A DNA stretch of 64,000 nt. Origin: Thalassospira sp. HF15. Lineage in GTDB: Bacteria > Pseudomonadota > Alphaproteobacteria > Rhodospirillales > Thalassospiraceae. The stretch spans positions 496,001-560,000 of the forward strand of contig NZ_JAAVKI010000001.1 in NCBI RefSeq assembly GCF_011806525.1, given 5' to 3'. This document shows, piece after piece, positions 37,018 to 46,784 of the stretch (its first letter is position 1; each line of letters starts with the position of its first letter). Both the position numbers and the translations under genes were made by a program. The notes beneath the pieces are model-generated. The model did no database searches. It was not told where the DNA came from and worked only from the letters and a program-made list of their open reading frames with translations.

Positions 37018-37644
37018 ATGCTTTTAACATTTGTCACCGGATTTGGCCTTGGCGGCGGGCTAATCATTGCGATTGGCGCGCAAAACGCGTTTGTTCTCGG
37101 TCAGGGATTGCGACGAAATCATCCGGTGATGGTGGCTTTGGTCTGTGCACTGTGTGATGCCGTTCTGATTGCAGCCGGTGTTGCAGGGCTTGGAACTCTG
37201 ATTGCCGCCTACCCGCTTCTGACCAAGATTGCAGCCTGGGGCGGCGGTGCCTTTCTGATTTGGTATGGCTTGGCGGCCCTCAAACGGCTGTTTGAAACCG
37301 AAACACTTTCTGAAGAAGCAATCTCGAAAACCGGTTGGAAAGCAGTTCTTGGCACCACCTTGGCGGTCACGCTGTTAAATCCGCATGTGTATCTTGATAC
37401 CGTCGTCATGCTCGGCGGTATTGGCGGGCAATACCCGGCCGATGCAAGACTTGGCTTTGCACTTGGTGCGATGAGTGCCAGTTTTGTGTGGTTCTTTGCT
37501 ATCGCTCTGGGGGCTGCATGGCTCGCGCCCTATGTCGCACGTCCAATCACCTGGAAGATTGTTGATGGCATTACATGCGGCGTGATGTGGCTGGTGGCCT
37601 ATAGCCTGCTAGCGCCGGAAATACGTGCTCTTATGGCTGGTTAG
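37018..37644 (+). CDS. LysE/ArgO-type amino acid exporter
   Basis: This 208-residue inner-membrane protein has about six spans and the LysE signature GGGLIIAIGAQNAFVLGQGLR (about 12-32). Asp42 and neighbouring residues in ALVCALCDAVLIAAG complete the family pattern, and NPHVYLDTVVMLG lies near 120-132. It should expel excess lysine or arginine, driven by the proton gradient. An AGGAA ribosome site precedes the ATG. It is paired with the divergent regulator. Confidence 0.93.
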   Translation: MLLTFVTGFGLGGGLIIAIGAQNAFVLGQGLRRNHPVMVALVCALCDAVLIAAGVAGLGTLIAAYPLLTKIAAWGGGAFLIWYGLAALKRLFETETLSEEAISKTGWKAVLGTTLAVTLLNPHVYLDTVVMLGGIGGQYPADARLGFALGAMSASFVWFFAIALGAAWLAPYVARPITWKIVDGITCGVMWLVAYSLLAPEIRALMAG

Positions 37645-37668
37645 CGCCAATCGGTCCAGATATGGCGC

Positions 37669-38247
37669 CTATTCGCCCATTGCTTCCTTGAAATGACGTC
37701 GGCAGACCGGGACATAGCGGTCATTTCCGCCGATTTCGACCTGGGCGCCTTCAAGAACAGGTTTGCCATCCTCATCCACCCGCAAAACCATGCCAGCTTT
37801 GCGTCCACAATGGCAGATGGTTTTCAGCTCATTGAGCTTATCTGCCCATGCCAAAAGCCATTTGGAACCTTCAAACAGCTCCCCCTGAAAATCGGTCCGG
37901 ATGCCATAGCACAATACAGGGATACCATGGATGTCTGCGATATCAGAAAGTTGCCAGACCTGTTCCTTTGACAGGAATTGCGCCTCGTCGATCAGCACAC
38001 AATCAACCTTGCCTTTTTCGACCTGTTCAAGGATCAGTGCACACATATCTGTTTCACCGTCAAACAGCAGTGCCGGGGCTTCCAAACCAATACGAGAAGC
38101 GATTTTTCCTTCACCAAACCGATCATCGAACGCCACCGTCATCAGCAACGTTTCCATGCCCCGTTCACGGTAATTGAAGCTTGCCTGAAGCAGCGTGGTC
38201 GATTTACCCGCATTCATCGACGAGTAATAGAAAAACAGATTGGCCAT
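37669..38247 (-). CDS. tdk: Thymidine kinase
   Basis: This 192-residue type II thymidine kinase has P-loop [12 protein letters not shown] (about 9-20), the DEAQFL Walker B and catalytic Glu (about 87-92), a lasso region and zinc-binding cysteines (ICHCGRKAG and VCRRH). It phosphorylates thymidine, complementing the thymidine phosphorylase encoded 25 kb away. It starts behind GGGGG, and the length is typical. Confidence 0.95.
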   Translation of the reverse strand: MANLFFYYSSMNAGKSTTLLQASFNYRERGMETLLMTVAFDDRFGEGKIASRIGLEAPALLFDGETDMCALILEQVEKGKVDCVLIDEAQFLSKEQVWQLSDIADIHGIPVLCYGIRTDFQGELFEGSKWLLAWADKLNELKTICHCGRKAGMVLRVDEDGKPVLEGAQVEIGGNDRYVPVCRRHFKEAMGE

Positions 38248-38414
38248 GAATCCCCCTGAACATCGTCAAAGGGACATAGCCGATCAATCGACAATGATCA
38301 ATATGGCTGTTTGATGCGACAAACACCCAGACGCCAATGATGATGTCGGTCCCTTGTTTACCTATGCGCCCCGGCTGTGGCACCATCGGCCTCAAATCAA
38401 CACAGGCATGGGTC

Positions 38415-38969
38415 ATGACGGTTAAAATCATCGCACTTTGTGGCAGCCTGCGTGCCGCCTCCATCAACAAAACCCTGTTGCAAGCAGCCTGTAAAGTGGC
38501 ACCAAAGCATGGTGCGGAGCTCAGCCTGTTTGATGGTCTTGGTCGTCTGCCGATTTTCAACCCGGATAACGAGGACACCCCAAACAACGCTGTGTCGGAT
38601 TTTCGCAACGCGTTGCAGGGTGCAGATGCCATCCTGATCGCCAGCCCCGAATATGCCCATGGCGTAACCGGGGCGATCAAGAACGCCCTTGATTGGGTGG
38701 TTGCCAGTGGCGAGTTCATGCAAAAGCCTGTTGCTGCCTTGAACGCATCCGGGCGGGCAACGATTGCACAGGCTGCCCTGATCGAAACCATCCGAACCAT
38801 GGATGCCCGTATTATTGATCGCGCATGCGCAACCATCCCATTGAACGGCAAGAACTTCGGGGTTGATGACATTCTGCACGATCCAGAAAGCCGCACAAAA
38901 CTTGACGATGCGCTTGGCTTTCTGGTCGCAGCCACCACCAAAGATGCTTCATCGGCATACACTGACTAA
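38415..38969 (+). CDS. NADPH-dependent FMN reductase family protein
   Basis: This 184-residue flavodoxin-like reductase has GSLRAASINKTLL (about 9-21, phosphate loop for FMN), ASPEYAHGVTGAIKNALDWV (about 76-95) and a short C-terminal helix. Relatives reduce quinones, chromate or azo dyes. The frame opens 26 codons earlier; MTVKIIALCGS is the family N-terminus. It stands alone between tdk and gatB. Confidence 0.88.
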   Translation: MTVKIIALCGSLRAASINKTLLQAACKVAPKHGAELSLFDGLGRLPIFNPDNEDTPNNAVSDFRNALQGADAILIASPEYAHGVTGAIKNALDWVVASGEFMQKPVAALNASGRATIAQAALIETIRTMDARIIDRACATIPLNGKNFGVDDILHDPESRTKLDDALGFLVAATTKDASSAYTD

Positions 38970-39026
38970 ACCGGATCACTGGTGGCTTTGGTGATGGGGC
39001 CATAATCAAGACTTGCTAATCCTCAC

Positions 39027-39064
39027 ACAAAAAAAAGCCGCCCAAACGGGCGGCTTTTTCTTTG
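39027..39064. terminator. Bidirectional terminator between the FMN reductase gene and gatB
   Basis: AAAAAAGCCGCCC/GGGCGGCTTTTT with a short loop is flanked by A-runs on one side and T-runs on the other, so it can end both convergent transcripts. Confidence 0.88.
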
Positions 39065-39079
39065 GTCTGATGATTACAA

Positions 39080-40534
39080 TCAGCCGAGGATTTTGTCGCG
39101 CAGCAGCTTGTTAACCATGCCCGGGTTGGCCTTACCACCCGTGGCTTTCATGACCTGCCCGACAAACCAGCCAAGCATCTTTTCCTTGCCACCTTTGATC
39201 TCCTCGACCTTGTCGGGGTTGGCGGCGATAACTTCGTCAATCGCGGTTTCAATCGCACCGGTATCGGTGATCTGCTTCAGACCTTTTTCCTCGACGATCT
39301 TTTCCGGATCGCCGCCAGTTTCGATCATGATTTCAAAGACATCCTTGGCAATACGGCCAGAAATGGTGTCATCAGAAATCAGATCGATCAGCTTGCCAAG
39401 GTTTTCAGCCGTAACCGGGCTGTCGGCAATACCGACTTCTGCCTTGTTCAGCGCACCGAACAGGTTGGTGATCACCCAGTTCGCAGCAAGCTTGCCATCA
39501 CGGCCCTTGGCAACGACTTCGTAGTAATCAGCCTTTTCCTTCTCGGCGACAAGAACACCGGCATCATATGCCGACAGGCCGTTTTCACGCATGAAGCGGG
39601 CCTTTTTCTCATCCGGCAATTCCGGCAGTTCTTTTTCGATTTCCGACACGAACGCATCATCGAACACCAGCGGCAGCAGGTCAGGATCCGGGAAATAGCG
39701 ATAATCATGTGCCATTTCCTTGGAACGCATCGAACGGGTTTCACCCAGACGCTGATCATACAGGCGGGTTTCCTGATCGATGGTGCCACCACCTTCGATG
39801 ACTTCGATCTGACGTTTTGCCTCGATCTCGATCGCCTGCATCACGAAACGGATGGAGTTGACGTTCTTGATCTCGCAACGGGTGCCAAAGCCCTCGCCCG
39901 GACGACGGACAGAAACGTTGGCATCACAACGCATGGAGCCTTCGTTCATGTTGCCATCGCACGTCCCGAGATAGCGCACAATCGCACGCAGCTTGGTCAG
40001 ATACGCACCGGCTTCTTCTGGCGAACGGATATCAGGCATGGAAACGATTTCCATCAGCGCCACACCAGAACGGTTCAGGTCGATATGCGAATATTTCGGG
40101 TCCTGGTCATGCATCGACTTACCGGCATCCTGTTCAAGGTGCAGGCGCTCGATACCAACCGATTTGGTCGAACCATCGGGCATATCGAGAATGATCGTGC
40201 CTTCACCGACAATCGGCTTGTCGAACTGCGAAATCTGATAGCCCTGCGGCAGATCGGCATAGAAATAGTTTTTGCGGGCAAAAACGCTTTCCTTGTTGAT
40301 CTTGGCCTTAAGACCCAGACCGGTTTTCACCGCCTGACGCACGCATTCTGCGTTCACGACCGGAAGCATGCCCGGCATGGCCGCATCAACGAGGCTGACG
40401 TTCGAGTTCGGTTCATTACCAAACTTGGTCGATGCACCGGAAAACAGCTTGGAATTGGAAATTACCTGACAGTGAACCTCCAGACCGACAACAATTTCCC
40501 ACGGGCCGGTTGAACCTTCAAGAATATAGGTCAT
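39080..40534 (-). CDS. gatB: Asp-tRNA(Asn)/Glu-tRNA(Gln) amidotransferase subunit B
   Basis: This 484-residue tRNA-binding and kinase subunit of GatCAB opens with [12 protein letters not shown] and has [24 protein letters not shown] (about 81-104), [10 protein letters not shown] and the C-terminal YqeY-like tail domain ([21 protein letters not shown]). The enzyme amidates Glu-tRNA(Gln) and Asp-tRNA(Asn). The length is typical. It follows gatA by three bases in the order gatC, gatA, gatB. Confidence 0.95.
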   Translation of the reverse strand: MTYILEGSTGPWEIVVGLEVHCQVISNSKLFSGASTKFGNEPNSNVSLVDAAMPGMLPVVNAECVRQAVKTGLGLKAKINKESVFARKNYFYADLPQGYQISQFDKPIVGEGTIILDMPDGSTKSVGIERLHLEQDAGKSMHDQDPKYSHIDLNRSGVALMEIVSMPDIRSPEEAGAYLTKLRAIVRYLGTCDGNMNEGSMRCDANVSVRRPGEGFGTRCEIKNVNSIRFVMQAIEIEAKRQIEVIEGGGTIDQETRLYDQRLGETRSMRSKEMAHDYRYFPDPDLLPLVFDDAFVSEIEKELPELPDEKKARFMRENGLSAYDAGVLVAEKEKADYYEVVAKGRDGKLAANWVITNLFGALNKAEVGIADSPVTAENLGKLIDLISDDTISGRIAKDVFEIMIETGGDPEKIVEEKGLKQITDTGAIETAIDEVIAANPDKVEEIKGGKEKMLGWFVGQVMKATGGKANPGMVNKLLRDKILG

Positions 40535-40537
40535 GGA

Positions 40538-41993
40538 TCAGCCCTCCTGCCCGGCAGGTTTTGCAGTAAAGTTGGCCGCGCTTTCCAGCACGCCCCCAAC
40601 ACGCAGAACGGTTTCTTCATCAAACGGCTTGCCGATCAGCTGTAGACCCAGCGGCAGTCCTTCGGCTGAGAGGCCGGTCGGCAAGGCTTGCCGGAACGGT
40701 AAAGACGTCATTGAGATACATCTTGACCGGATCGCCTTCGTTTTCACCAATGGCAAAGGCCGCAGATGGCGCGGTCGGCGTCAGGATCGCATCAACCTGA
40801 CCAAATGCACCTTCAAAGTCCTGATAAATACGACGGCGAACCTTGAGCGCCTTGTTGTAATAGGCGTCATAGTAACCAGCCGACAGCACATAGGTACCGA
40901 TCATGATACGGCGCTGGACTTCCTTGCCAAAGCCAGCAGCACGCGACTTCATGTACATGTCATCAAGGCTGTCGCCCTCGTCCATGACACGCTGGCCATA
41001 ACGCAGGCCGTCGTATCGTGCGAGGTTCGAGGATGCCTCTGCCGGGGCAACGATGTAATAGGTTCCAAGCGCGTATTTGGTGTGCGGCAAGGTCACATCG
41101 ACCACCTCAGCACCGGCATCACGCAGCATGGCGACACCTTCGTCCCACAGCTTGCTGATTTCTTCGGGCATGCCATCGACACGGTATTCTTTGGGAATAC
41201 CGATCTTCATACCACGAATGTCGCCGCTAAGTGCGGCTTCGAAATCCGGAACGGCGATCGGGGCAGACGTGCTGTCCTTGGCATCATGACCGGCCATCGA
41301 ACCCAGCATGATCGCTGCGTCGCGCACGGTTTTGGTCATCGGGCCAGCCTGATCAAGTGAGCTTGCAAAGGCAACAATGCCCCAGCGCGAGCAACGGCCA
41401 TAGGTCGGTTTCATGCCGACGATACCACAATAGGACGCCGGCTGACGGATCGAACCGCCGGTATCAGTACCGGTGGCGGCAAGCGCCATGTCCGCAGCAA
41501 CAGCCGCCGCAGAACCACCCGACGAACCACCCGGAACCAGATCCTTGCCGGATTTGTCTTTCCACGGGTTAACCACGTTACCGTAATAGGACGAGGTGTT
41601 CGACGAACCCATGGCGAACTCATCAAGGTTCGCCTTGCCCAGCATCACAGCACCATTGCCAAACAGATTGCTGGTAACGGTGGATTCATATTCCGGCTTG
41701 AAACCTTCGAGGATGTGCGAGGCCGCCGTGGTCTGCACGCCTTCGGTGCAGAACAGGTCTTTGACGGCAATCGGCAGGCCTTCCATCTTGCCCGCATCGC
41801 CCTTGGCGCGCTTGGCATCGGATGCCTTGGCCATTTCCATGGCCTTTTCTGGGGTTTCGGTGATGTACGCATTCAGATTGCGATGTGCGTCCATCGATTT
41901 CAGGTGTGCTTCGGTCAGCTCGACCGAGGTATAATCACCCTTTGCAAGCCCGTCGCGGGCTTCTGCAAGTGTCAGCTTTGTCAGATCAGTCAT
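40538..41993 (-). pseudogene. gatA: gatA, amidase subunit of GatCAB, interrupted by a frameshift deletion
   Basis: Residues 1 to about 436 are a normal GatA amidase: catalytic Lys in IAVKDLF, the [15 protein letters not shown]er-cisSer-Ser region and [14 protein letters not shown]. At about 40678-40688 the frame breaks after VPASLA, and the reading frame ends at 40620 with some 20 unrelated residues. The correct C-terminus ([20 protein letters not shown] onward) continues in another frame to 40538. The usual link, about GLPGMSVPA, is missing, implying loss of roughly eight or nine codons' worth of bases not divisible by three. The enzyme is normally essential in this class, so a sequence error or a very recent mutation is likely. 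Confidence 0.85.
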
Positions 41994-42283
41994 TATTCAA
42001 CCACCTTGGGCACAACAAAACAGCCAGCATCGGTCATCGGTGCGTTTGACAGCACTTTTTGCTGGATATTGCCATCGGTGACTTCGTCCTTGCGCAGCGG
42101 CAGGGTCAGATCGGCAACAGATGTCAGCGGCTCGCAGCCTTCAACATCGACTTCTTGCAGTTCCTCGACAAAATCGAGGATACGGGTCAGATCTCCCGCC
42201 AGTTCGGAAAGGCCTTCTTCCGACACGTTGATACGTGACAGATAGGCAATACGGCGAACTGTTTCCTTATCCAAAGACGACAT
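41993..42283 (-). CDS. gatC: Asp-tRNA(Asn)/Glu-tRNA(Gln) amidotransferase subunit C
   Basis: This 96-residue GatC stabilises the GatA-GatB complex. It begins with [18 protein letters not shown] and has the conserved [15 protein letters not shown] (about 31-45). The final base of its stop is the first base of gatA, so translation is coupled. It is the first gene of gatCAB. Confidence 0.94.
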   Translation of the reverse strand: MSSLDKETVRRIAYLSRINVSEEGLSELAGDLTRILDFVEELQEVDVEGCEPLTSVADLTLPLRKDEVTDGNIQQKVLSNAPMTDAGCFVVPKVVE

Positions 42284-42310
42284 GGATGAAAGCCTCTCTT
42301 AAGGAATGAC

Positions 42311-42338
42311 AAAAACCCGGCAGACAGAACTCTGCCGG
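42311..42338 (-). terminator. Terminator-like hairpin in the gatC leader
   Basis: On the minus strand, CCGGCAGA/TCTGCCGG with a six-base loop is followed by GTTTTTG and then, about 30 bases on, the gatC ATG. It is separate from the polyamine-operon terminator 150 bases upstream. It is either a second terminator or an attenuator of gatCAB. Confidence 0.55.
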
Positions 42339-42483
42339 AACGTGAATTACAGCGCGGAAACTAGCACCCCGCCGCCCCTGCCGCAAGGGTTGGAAGCAAT
42401 GAACAGCGCCAGTTTCACAGCAGCTTTGCAGATAACCTTCCGCGCTTCTGATATCTCGCCTTGCCGCCACAGTATCAGGGACT

Positions 42484-42525
42484 GAAAAAACAAACAGGCC
42501 GACAACATTGATGCTGCCGGCCTGT
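42484..42525 (-). terminator. Terminator of the polyamine-type ABC operon
   Basis: The stem ACAGGCCG/CGGCCTGT, with further imperfect pairing, is followed on the minus strand by TTGTTTTTTC. It lies about 50 bases past the last permease stop. Confidence 0.75.
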
Positions 42526-42575
42526 ATTGGTGTTTCTGATCAGTCCGAACACTCGAAACTGATTTCCGTGTTGGC

Positions 42576-43796
42576 TTAGCCCGGGCTCATACCACGCAGT
42601 CGTTCGGAACGACGACGCAGCAGCTCGACCGTCAGCAGCAGCAGGATCGAGACCGACACAAGGATCGTCGCGGCTGCCAGAATGGTCGGTGAGATCTGCT
42701 CGCGCAGGCCGGTATACATCTGCCACGGCAGGGTCTGCTGGCGGGCGGAGCCGACAAACAGCACCACAACCACTTCGTCAAACGAGGTGATAAAGGCAAA
42801 AAGGCCACCCGAAATCACACCCGGCAGGATCAGAGGCATCTGAACCCGGAAGAAGGTGGTAACCGGGTTTGCACCCATGTTGGCCGCAGCACGGGTCAAA
42901 GACTTGTCAAAGCCGACCAATGTTGCCGTCACCGTGATAATGACGAATGGAATACCAAGCACCGCATGGGCCAGGATCACCTTCACGTAGCCCACGAACG
43001 CCTGATTGAGCCCAAGCTGAAGCTCAAGCCAGTTACCAAGCGGCGCATAGAAGAAGAACATACCCGTTGCCGAAATGATCAGCGGAACAATCATCGGTGA
43101 AATCAGAACCGCCATCATCGCCTGGCGGCCTGGTACGTGCGACTGGCTAAGACCAATCGCAGCAAGCGTACCGAGGGAAACTGAAATCAGGGTCGCAATC
43201 GGCGCAATGATCAACGAGTTCTTCAGCGGCACCATCCATTCATCGGTACCAAGGAAGTCGCGATAATGCTTCAGGCTATACCCCTCTGCCTTGAAACTCA
43301 GCATTTCCGGCGTGAAGGTAAAGAAGTTCTCGGCATTGAAGCTCAGCCAGATCACCGGAAGCAACGGTGCAATCAGGAAGAAGAACACAAACGCACAGAT
43401 AAACATGAACGTGTTGTGCCAAAGAACCTGACCCGGCGTGTAATAGATCGGAACACCAGCACGGTATTTACCGCTACCAACCCAATTGGCAAACCAGCCC
43501 ATCGAGATCCCGACAAGGAAGCCACCAAACAGGCCGCCAAGGCCACCGAAAATCATGCCAACACCACCGAAAAGCACGCCAGTTGCCAGCGTTTTCTGTT
43601 TGCTTTTCATCTTGATGATTTTCGAGAAAACAAAGGCCAGAGCCGCACCGACGGCAGCACCGATGACGAACCCGATCCACGGGCTGCCAAAGATGTTGCC
43701 GGTGATGAAGCCGAACATTGCGCCCAACACAGCCACGATTGGCATCGTAAACGTCATCAAATCGGGCCGTCTTACGTATGAGATTACTTCATTCAT
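42576..43796 (-). CDS. Polyamine-type ABC permease (PotC/PotI-like) with extra N-terminal membrane region
   Basis: This 406-residue protein is far longer than PotC or PotI (about 260-280). The standard permease starts near residue 128 (FMFICAFVFFFLIAPLLPVIWLSF) and has the coupling loop RAAANMGANPVTTFFRVQMPLILPG (about 294-318). The first 120 residues add three or four glycine-rich spans (GAMFGFITGNIFG, GFVIGAAVGAALAFVF, then GGVGMIFGGLGGLFGGFL) resembling glycine-zipper segments. Its partner permease ends five bases upstream. The family is firm; the role of the extension is unknown. Confidence 0.88.
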   Translation of the reverse strand: MNEVISYVRRPDLMTFTMPIVAVLGAMFGFITGNIFGSPWIGFVIGAAVGAALAFVFSKIIKMKSKQKTLATGVLFGGVGMIFGGLGGLFGGFLVGISMGWFANWVGSGKYRAGVPIYYTPGQVLWHNTFMFICAFVFFFLIAPLLPVIWLSFNAENFFTFTPEMLSFKAEGYSLKHYRDFLGTDEWMVPLKNSLIIAPIATLISVSLGTLAAIGLSQSHVPGRQAMMAVLISPMIVPLIISATGMFFFYAPLGNWLELQLGLNQAFVGYVKVILAHAVLGIPFVIITVTATLVGFDKSLTRAAANMGANPVTTFFRVQMPLILPGVISGGLFAFITSFDEVVVVLFVGSARQQTLPWQMYTGLREQISPTILAAATILVSVSILLLLTVELLRRRSERLRGMSPG

Positions 43797-43800
43797 GTTC

Positions 43801-45465
43801 TTAGCCCCCCAACTTCACGTTATCGATGCCCACAATCTTGTCATAGCACCAGTACAGGCCAAGAACCACGACGAGAAGGATAGACCCGAGTGCGGCCGCA
43901 AGGCCCCAGTTGAGAGAACTTGAAATGTGGTAGGCAATTCGGTTGGAGATAAAGACACCATCCGTACCACCAACAATTTCCGGCGTGATGTAGTAACCAA
44001 TCGCAAGAATGAACACGAGGATCGAACCCGCACCAATACCCGGAACCGACTGCGGGAAATAGACGCGCCAGAAGGCGGTCCAGTTCGTCGCCCCAAGAGA
44101 CTTGGCCGCGCGCTGATAGCTTGGCGGGATGGTCTTCATCACTGAATAAAGCGGCAAGATCATGAATGGTAGCAGGATGTGGGTCATCGCAATGACCGTA
44201 CCTGTTGCGTTGTTCATCAAAATCAGACGATCCGCATCATTGACAAAACCAAGCCAGACAAGGATTTCGTTGATCACACCTTGCTGCTGCAAAAGAACCT
44301 TCCAAGCTGATGTACGCACCAGAAGTGAGGTCCAGAACGGCAGAAGCACGAGGATCATCAAAATGCTTGCTGTGCGCATCGGCAGGTTGGCCAGAAGCCA
44401 AGCAACCGGATAGCCAAGAAGAATACAGCTGGCCGTAATGATCAGCGCCATGATCAGCGTACGCGTAAACAGCGTGGTATAAATCTGCTGATTGTCGGGC
44501 TTCATCTCGATCCCGTCAGGCGTCAGCGTCATATCCACAGAATTCAGGAAGTAGCCCGGCGTCATGCTCGGAGAATAGAGCTTGATGGTCGCCCAAACTT
44601 TCGCCGAACCCCAGTCTTTGTCTTCTTCGGTGAAGGCCTCGCGGAACCCGAATTGCGGCAGTTGATCGAGATTTGCTGCAGCGGCCTGCAAGGCACTTGC
44701 GCCTGCACCACTGTAACTGTTGATCGCCGAAACCGTATCAGGATTGGTCAAATCCATCCCGAGCGCGCCATAGACGGACTCCCATGGATCTTCCTCGGCA
44801 ACGGTGTCGCCATCACGGATCGCCGCCCAAAGCGCAAAGTCGGTATAGGCACGCGCCGTCCATGGCAGCATTTCAATGATTTTCATGGATGGCACAAAAC
44901 CAACATCGCCAGTCATGTCTTCATCAGACATGGTTGCGATCAGTTCGCGGCGTGTTTCAAGAAAATCTTCGCCGCCGGTCCCCGACATCATTTCGAACCA
45001 GAAGGAACCTTCTTCGAAGTTCGGATCGATATCTTCAAGCGGGTCCTGCCAGAGTTCACCGATGTCATCAAGCGACCTGCCAGTAGTCCGGAACAAAGAC
45101 GAGAGTCCGGTTTGTTCATAGTTCAAGCGGGTACCAAGACGCGTATGCTGCTTGGCTTCCTCGGCCTTGAACAAATCGATGTATAGATTGCGATAAACGT
45201 TTTCCTGCGGCGGTTCCCCGGTTGAACCATCCCACTGTGAGAGCGCAATCACGGTGCCCGGAATAGTATTGGGCACGATGTCGTTTTCCACCGACCGGAA
45301 AAGCATCGAGAGGATCGGTACGATAAAGGTCACGACCACAAAGATCAAAAGCGGTGCAACCAGCATGAGCGCGCGCATCTTCTGGCGCATCAATGCTCTT
45401 CGTAGACTTTGTTTTAGTGGTCTGCCATCAGCAGCTAACACTACTTCTTGTGATGTATCACCCAT
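43801..45465 (-). CDS. Polyamine-type ABC permease (PotB/PotH-like) with large periplasmic insertion
   Basis: This gene encodes 554 residues against about 300 for PotB or PotH. After the first span (about 34-54), roughly 250 mostly acidic, soluble residues precede the usual permease core, which resumes near 315 (TRTLIMALIITASCILLGYPVAWLL). The core contains RAAKSLGATNWTAFWRVYFPQS (about 431-452). The insertion should sit in the periplasm, facing the binding protein. It is second to last in an operon ordered ATPase, binding protein, permease, permease. Confidence 0.88.
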   Translation of the reverse strand: MGDTSQEVVLAADGRPLKQSLRRALMRQKMRALMLVAPLLIFVVVTFIVPILSMLFRSVENDIVPNTIPGTVIALSQWDGSTGEPPQENVYRNLYIDLFKAEEAKQHTRLGTRLNYEQTGLSSLFRTTGRSLDDIGELWQDPLEDIDPNFEEGSFWFEMMSGTGGEDFLETRRELIATMSDEDMTGDVGFVPSMKIIEMLPWTARAYTDFALWAAIRDGDTVAEEDPWESVYGALGMDLTNPDTVSAINSYSGAGASALQAAAANLDQLPQFGFREAFTEEDKDWGSAKVWATIKLYSPSMTPGYFLNSVDMTLTPDGIEMKPDNQQIYTTLFTRTLIMALIITASCILLGYPVAWLLANLPMRTASILMILVLLPFWTSLLVRTSAWKVLLQQQGVINEILVWLGFVNDADRLILMNNATGTVIAMTHILLPFMILPLYSVMKTIPPSYQRAAKSLGATNWTAFWRVYFPQSVPGIGAGSILVFILAIGYYITPEIVGGTDGVFISNRIAYHISSSLNWGLAAALGSILLVVVLGLYWCYDKIVGIDNVKLGG

Positions 45466-45546
45466 TACGCCCCCGTAAGCCTGCCCCGGTGTTTTCGATC
45501 TGTTTTATCGACTGGCAATTTATTTTGTAGCGATTTTGGTCGGTAA

Positions 45547-45569
45547 AGGGGGCCGCGAACGGCCCCCCT
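45547..45569 (-). terminator. Attenuating hairpin between binding-protein and permease genes
   Basis: GGGGGCCG/CGGCCCCC is followed on the minus strand by TTTACC, with a short U-run. It lies just past the binding-protein stop and likely lowers permease expression relative to binding protein. Confidence 0.55.
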
Positions 45570-45580
45570 TCCCTTAGCTC

Positions 45581-46696
45581 TTATTGAGCGAGCCAAGCCT
45601 GGAACTTGGCATCGATGTCGTCACGGTAATCAGCCCAGAACTCGTAGTTGTAGAGGAAGGTGTTCTTGGCATTTTCCGGATCGGTCGGCATGTGCGGAGC
45701 CATGTCGATACCGAGGTCTGCGTGCTTACCAACGAGCGGAGCCGATGAGAAGCGAGCCGGGCCATACGAGATATATTTGGCCTGGTCAGCAAGACGCTGG
45801 GTGTCGGTTGCGAACTTAACAAAGTCCAGAACGCGGTTCAGGCGATCTTCCGGAAGACCTGCCGGAATGATCCAGCCGTCAAGGTCGAAGACCTGCGCGT
45901 CCCAAAGCATGGAGATCGGCTGACCCTGTTCAACGATTGCGGAGAACAGACGACCGTTGTAGGTCGAGCCCATGAAGACTTCGCCGTCAGCCAGAAGCTG
46001 CGGGGTATCTGCACCAGCACTCCACCAGATGACGCTGTCTTTGATGGTTGCCAGTTTGTCGAGCGCCTGCTGCTGGCCTTCCGGGGTTTCAAGAACGCTG
46101 TAAACTTCGTCCTTGGCAACACCATCGCAGAGCAGTGCCCATTCCATGTTGTTGATCGGGCGTTTCTCAAGCGCACGCATGCCCGGATAGGTTTCGGTGT
46201 CGAACAGAGCACAGATATCGGTCGGTGCCGGAGCTCCGTCCGGAACCATGTCGTTACGATAACCGAAGGTGGTCGAGTAAACGATCTGCGGAATGAAGCA
46301 ATCGCTTACGAGGAGATCACCGAAGTCATCTTCTGCAGAGGTGCCATCCGGCGCTGCTGCGAGAACTTCGTTCGGGTCGATTTCCATTGCGAGACCTTCA
46401 TCGCAAAGGCGCATTGCATCAGCAGCAACAACGTCAACCAGATCCCAGGTTACGTTGTTGGCTTCGTTCATTGCACGCAGCTTTGCAACGGCTTCGTTCG
46501 AGCTTTCATCCCAGGTGATGCTCACCTCAGGATGGTTCTCCATGTAAGGCTCTGCATAGGCCTTAGTCTGGCTGCTCTGGTATGCACCACCCCAGCTGAC
46601 AAGGGTCATGTCATTTGCCATATCCTGGGCGAATGACGCACCACTTGCCACAACGAGCAAAGCTGTTGATGCAGTAAGGGTTTTAATGAGTTGCAT
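45581..46696 (-). CDS. Periplasmic binding protein of a polyamine-type ABC transporter
   Basis: This 371-residue PotD/PotF-like binding protein has a clear signal peptide (about 1-23, ending SFAQ). Motifs include LVSWGGAYQSSQTKAY near the mature N-terminus, TWDLVDVVAADAMRLCDEGL (about 79-98) and WIIPAGLPEDRLNRVLDFV (about 263-281). Putrescine, spermidine or another amine or carboxylate could be the ligand; the sequence does not decide. The gene lies between the ATPase and permease genes. Confidence 0.88.
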   Translation of the reverse strand: MQLIKTLTASTALLVVASGASFAQDMANDMTLVSWGGAYQSSQTKAYAEPYMENHPEVSITWDESSNEAVAKLRAMNEANNVTWDLVDVVAADAMRLCDEGLAMEIDPNEVLAAAPDGTSAEDDFGDLLVSDCFIPQIVYSTTFGYRNDMVPDGAPAPTDICALFDTETYPGMRALEKRPINNMEWALLCDGVAKDEVYSVLETPEGQQQALDKLATIKDSVIWWSAGADTPQLLADGEVFMGSTYNGRLFSAIVEQGQPISMLWDAQVFDLDGWIIPAGLPEDRLNRVLDFVKFATDTQRLADQAKYISYGPARFSSAPLVGKHADLGIDMAPHMPTDPENAKNTFLYNYEFWADYRDDIDAKFQAWLAQ

Positions 46697-46784
46697 TAAT
46701 AGACTCCCTGATTGTTTCCCGGACTATTCGTTGAGGACCGGCACCCGGGCGTACCGGTCCTGTATCTGCCTGACTTTCAGCTGA

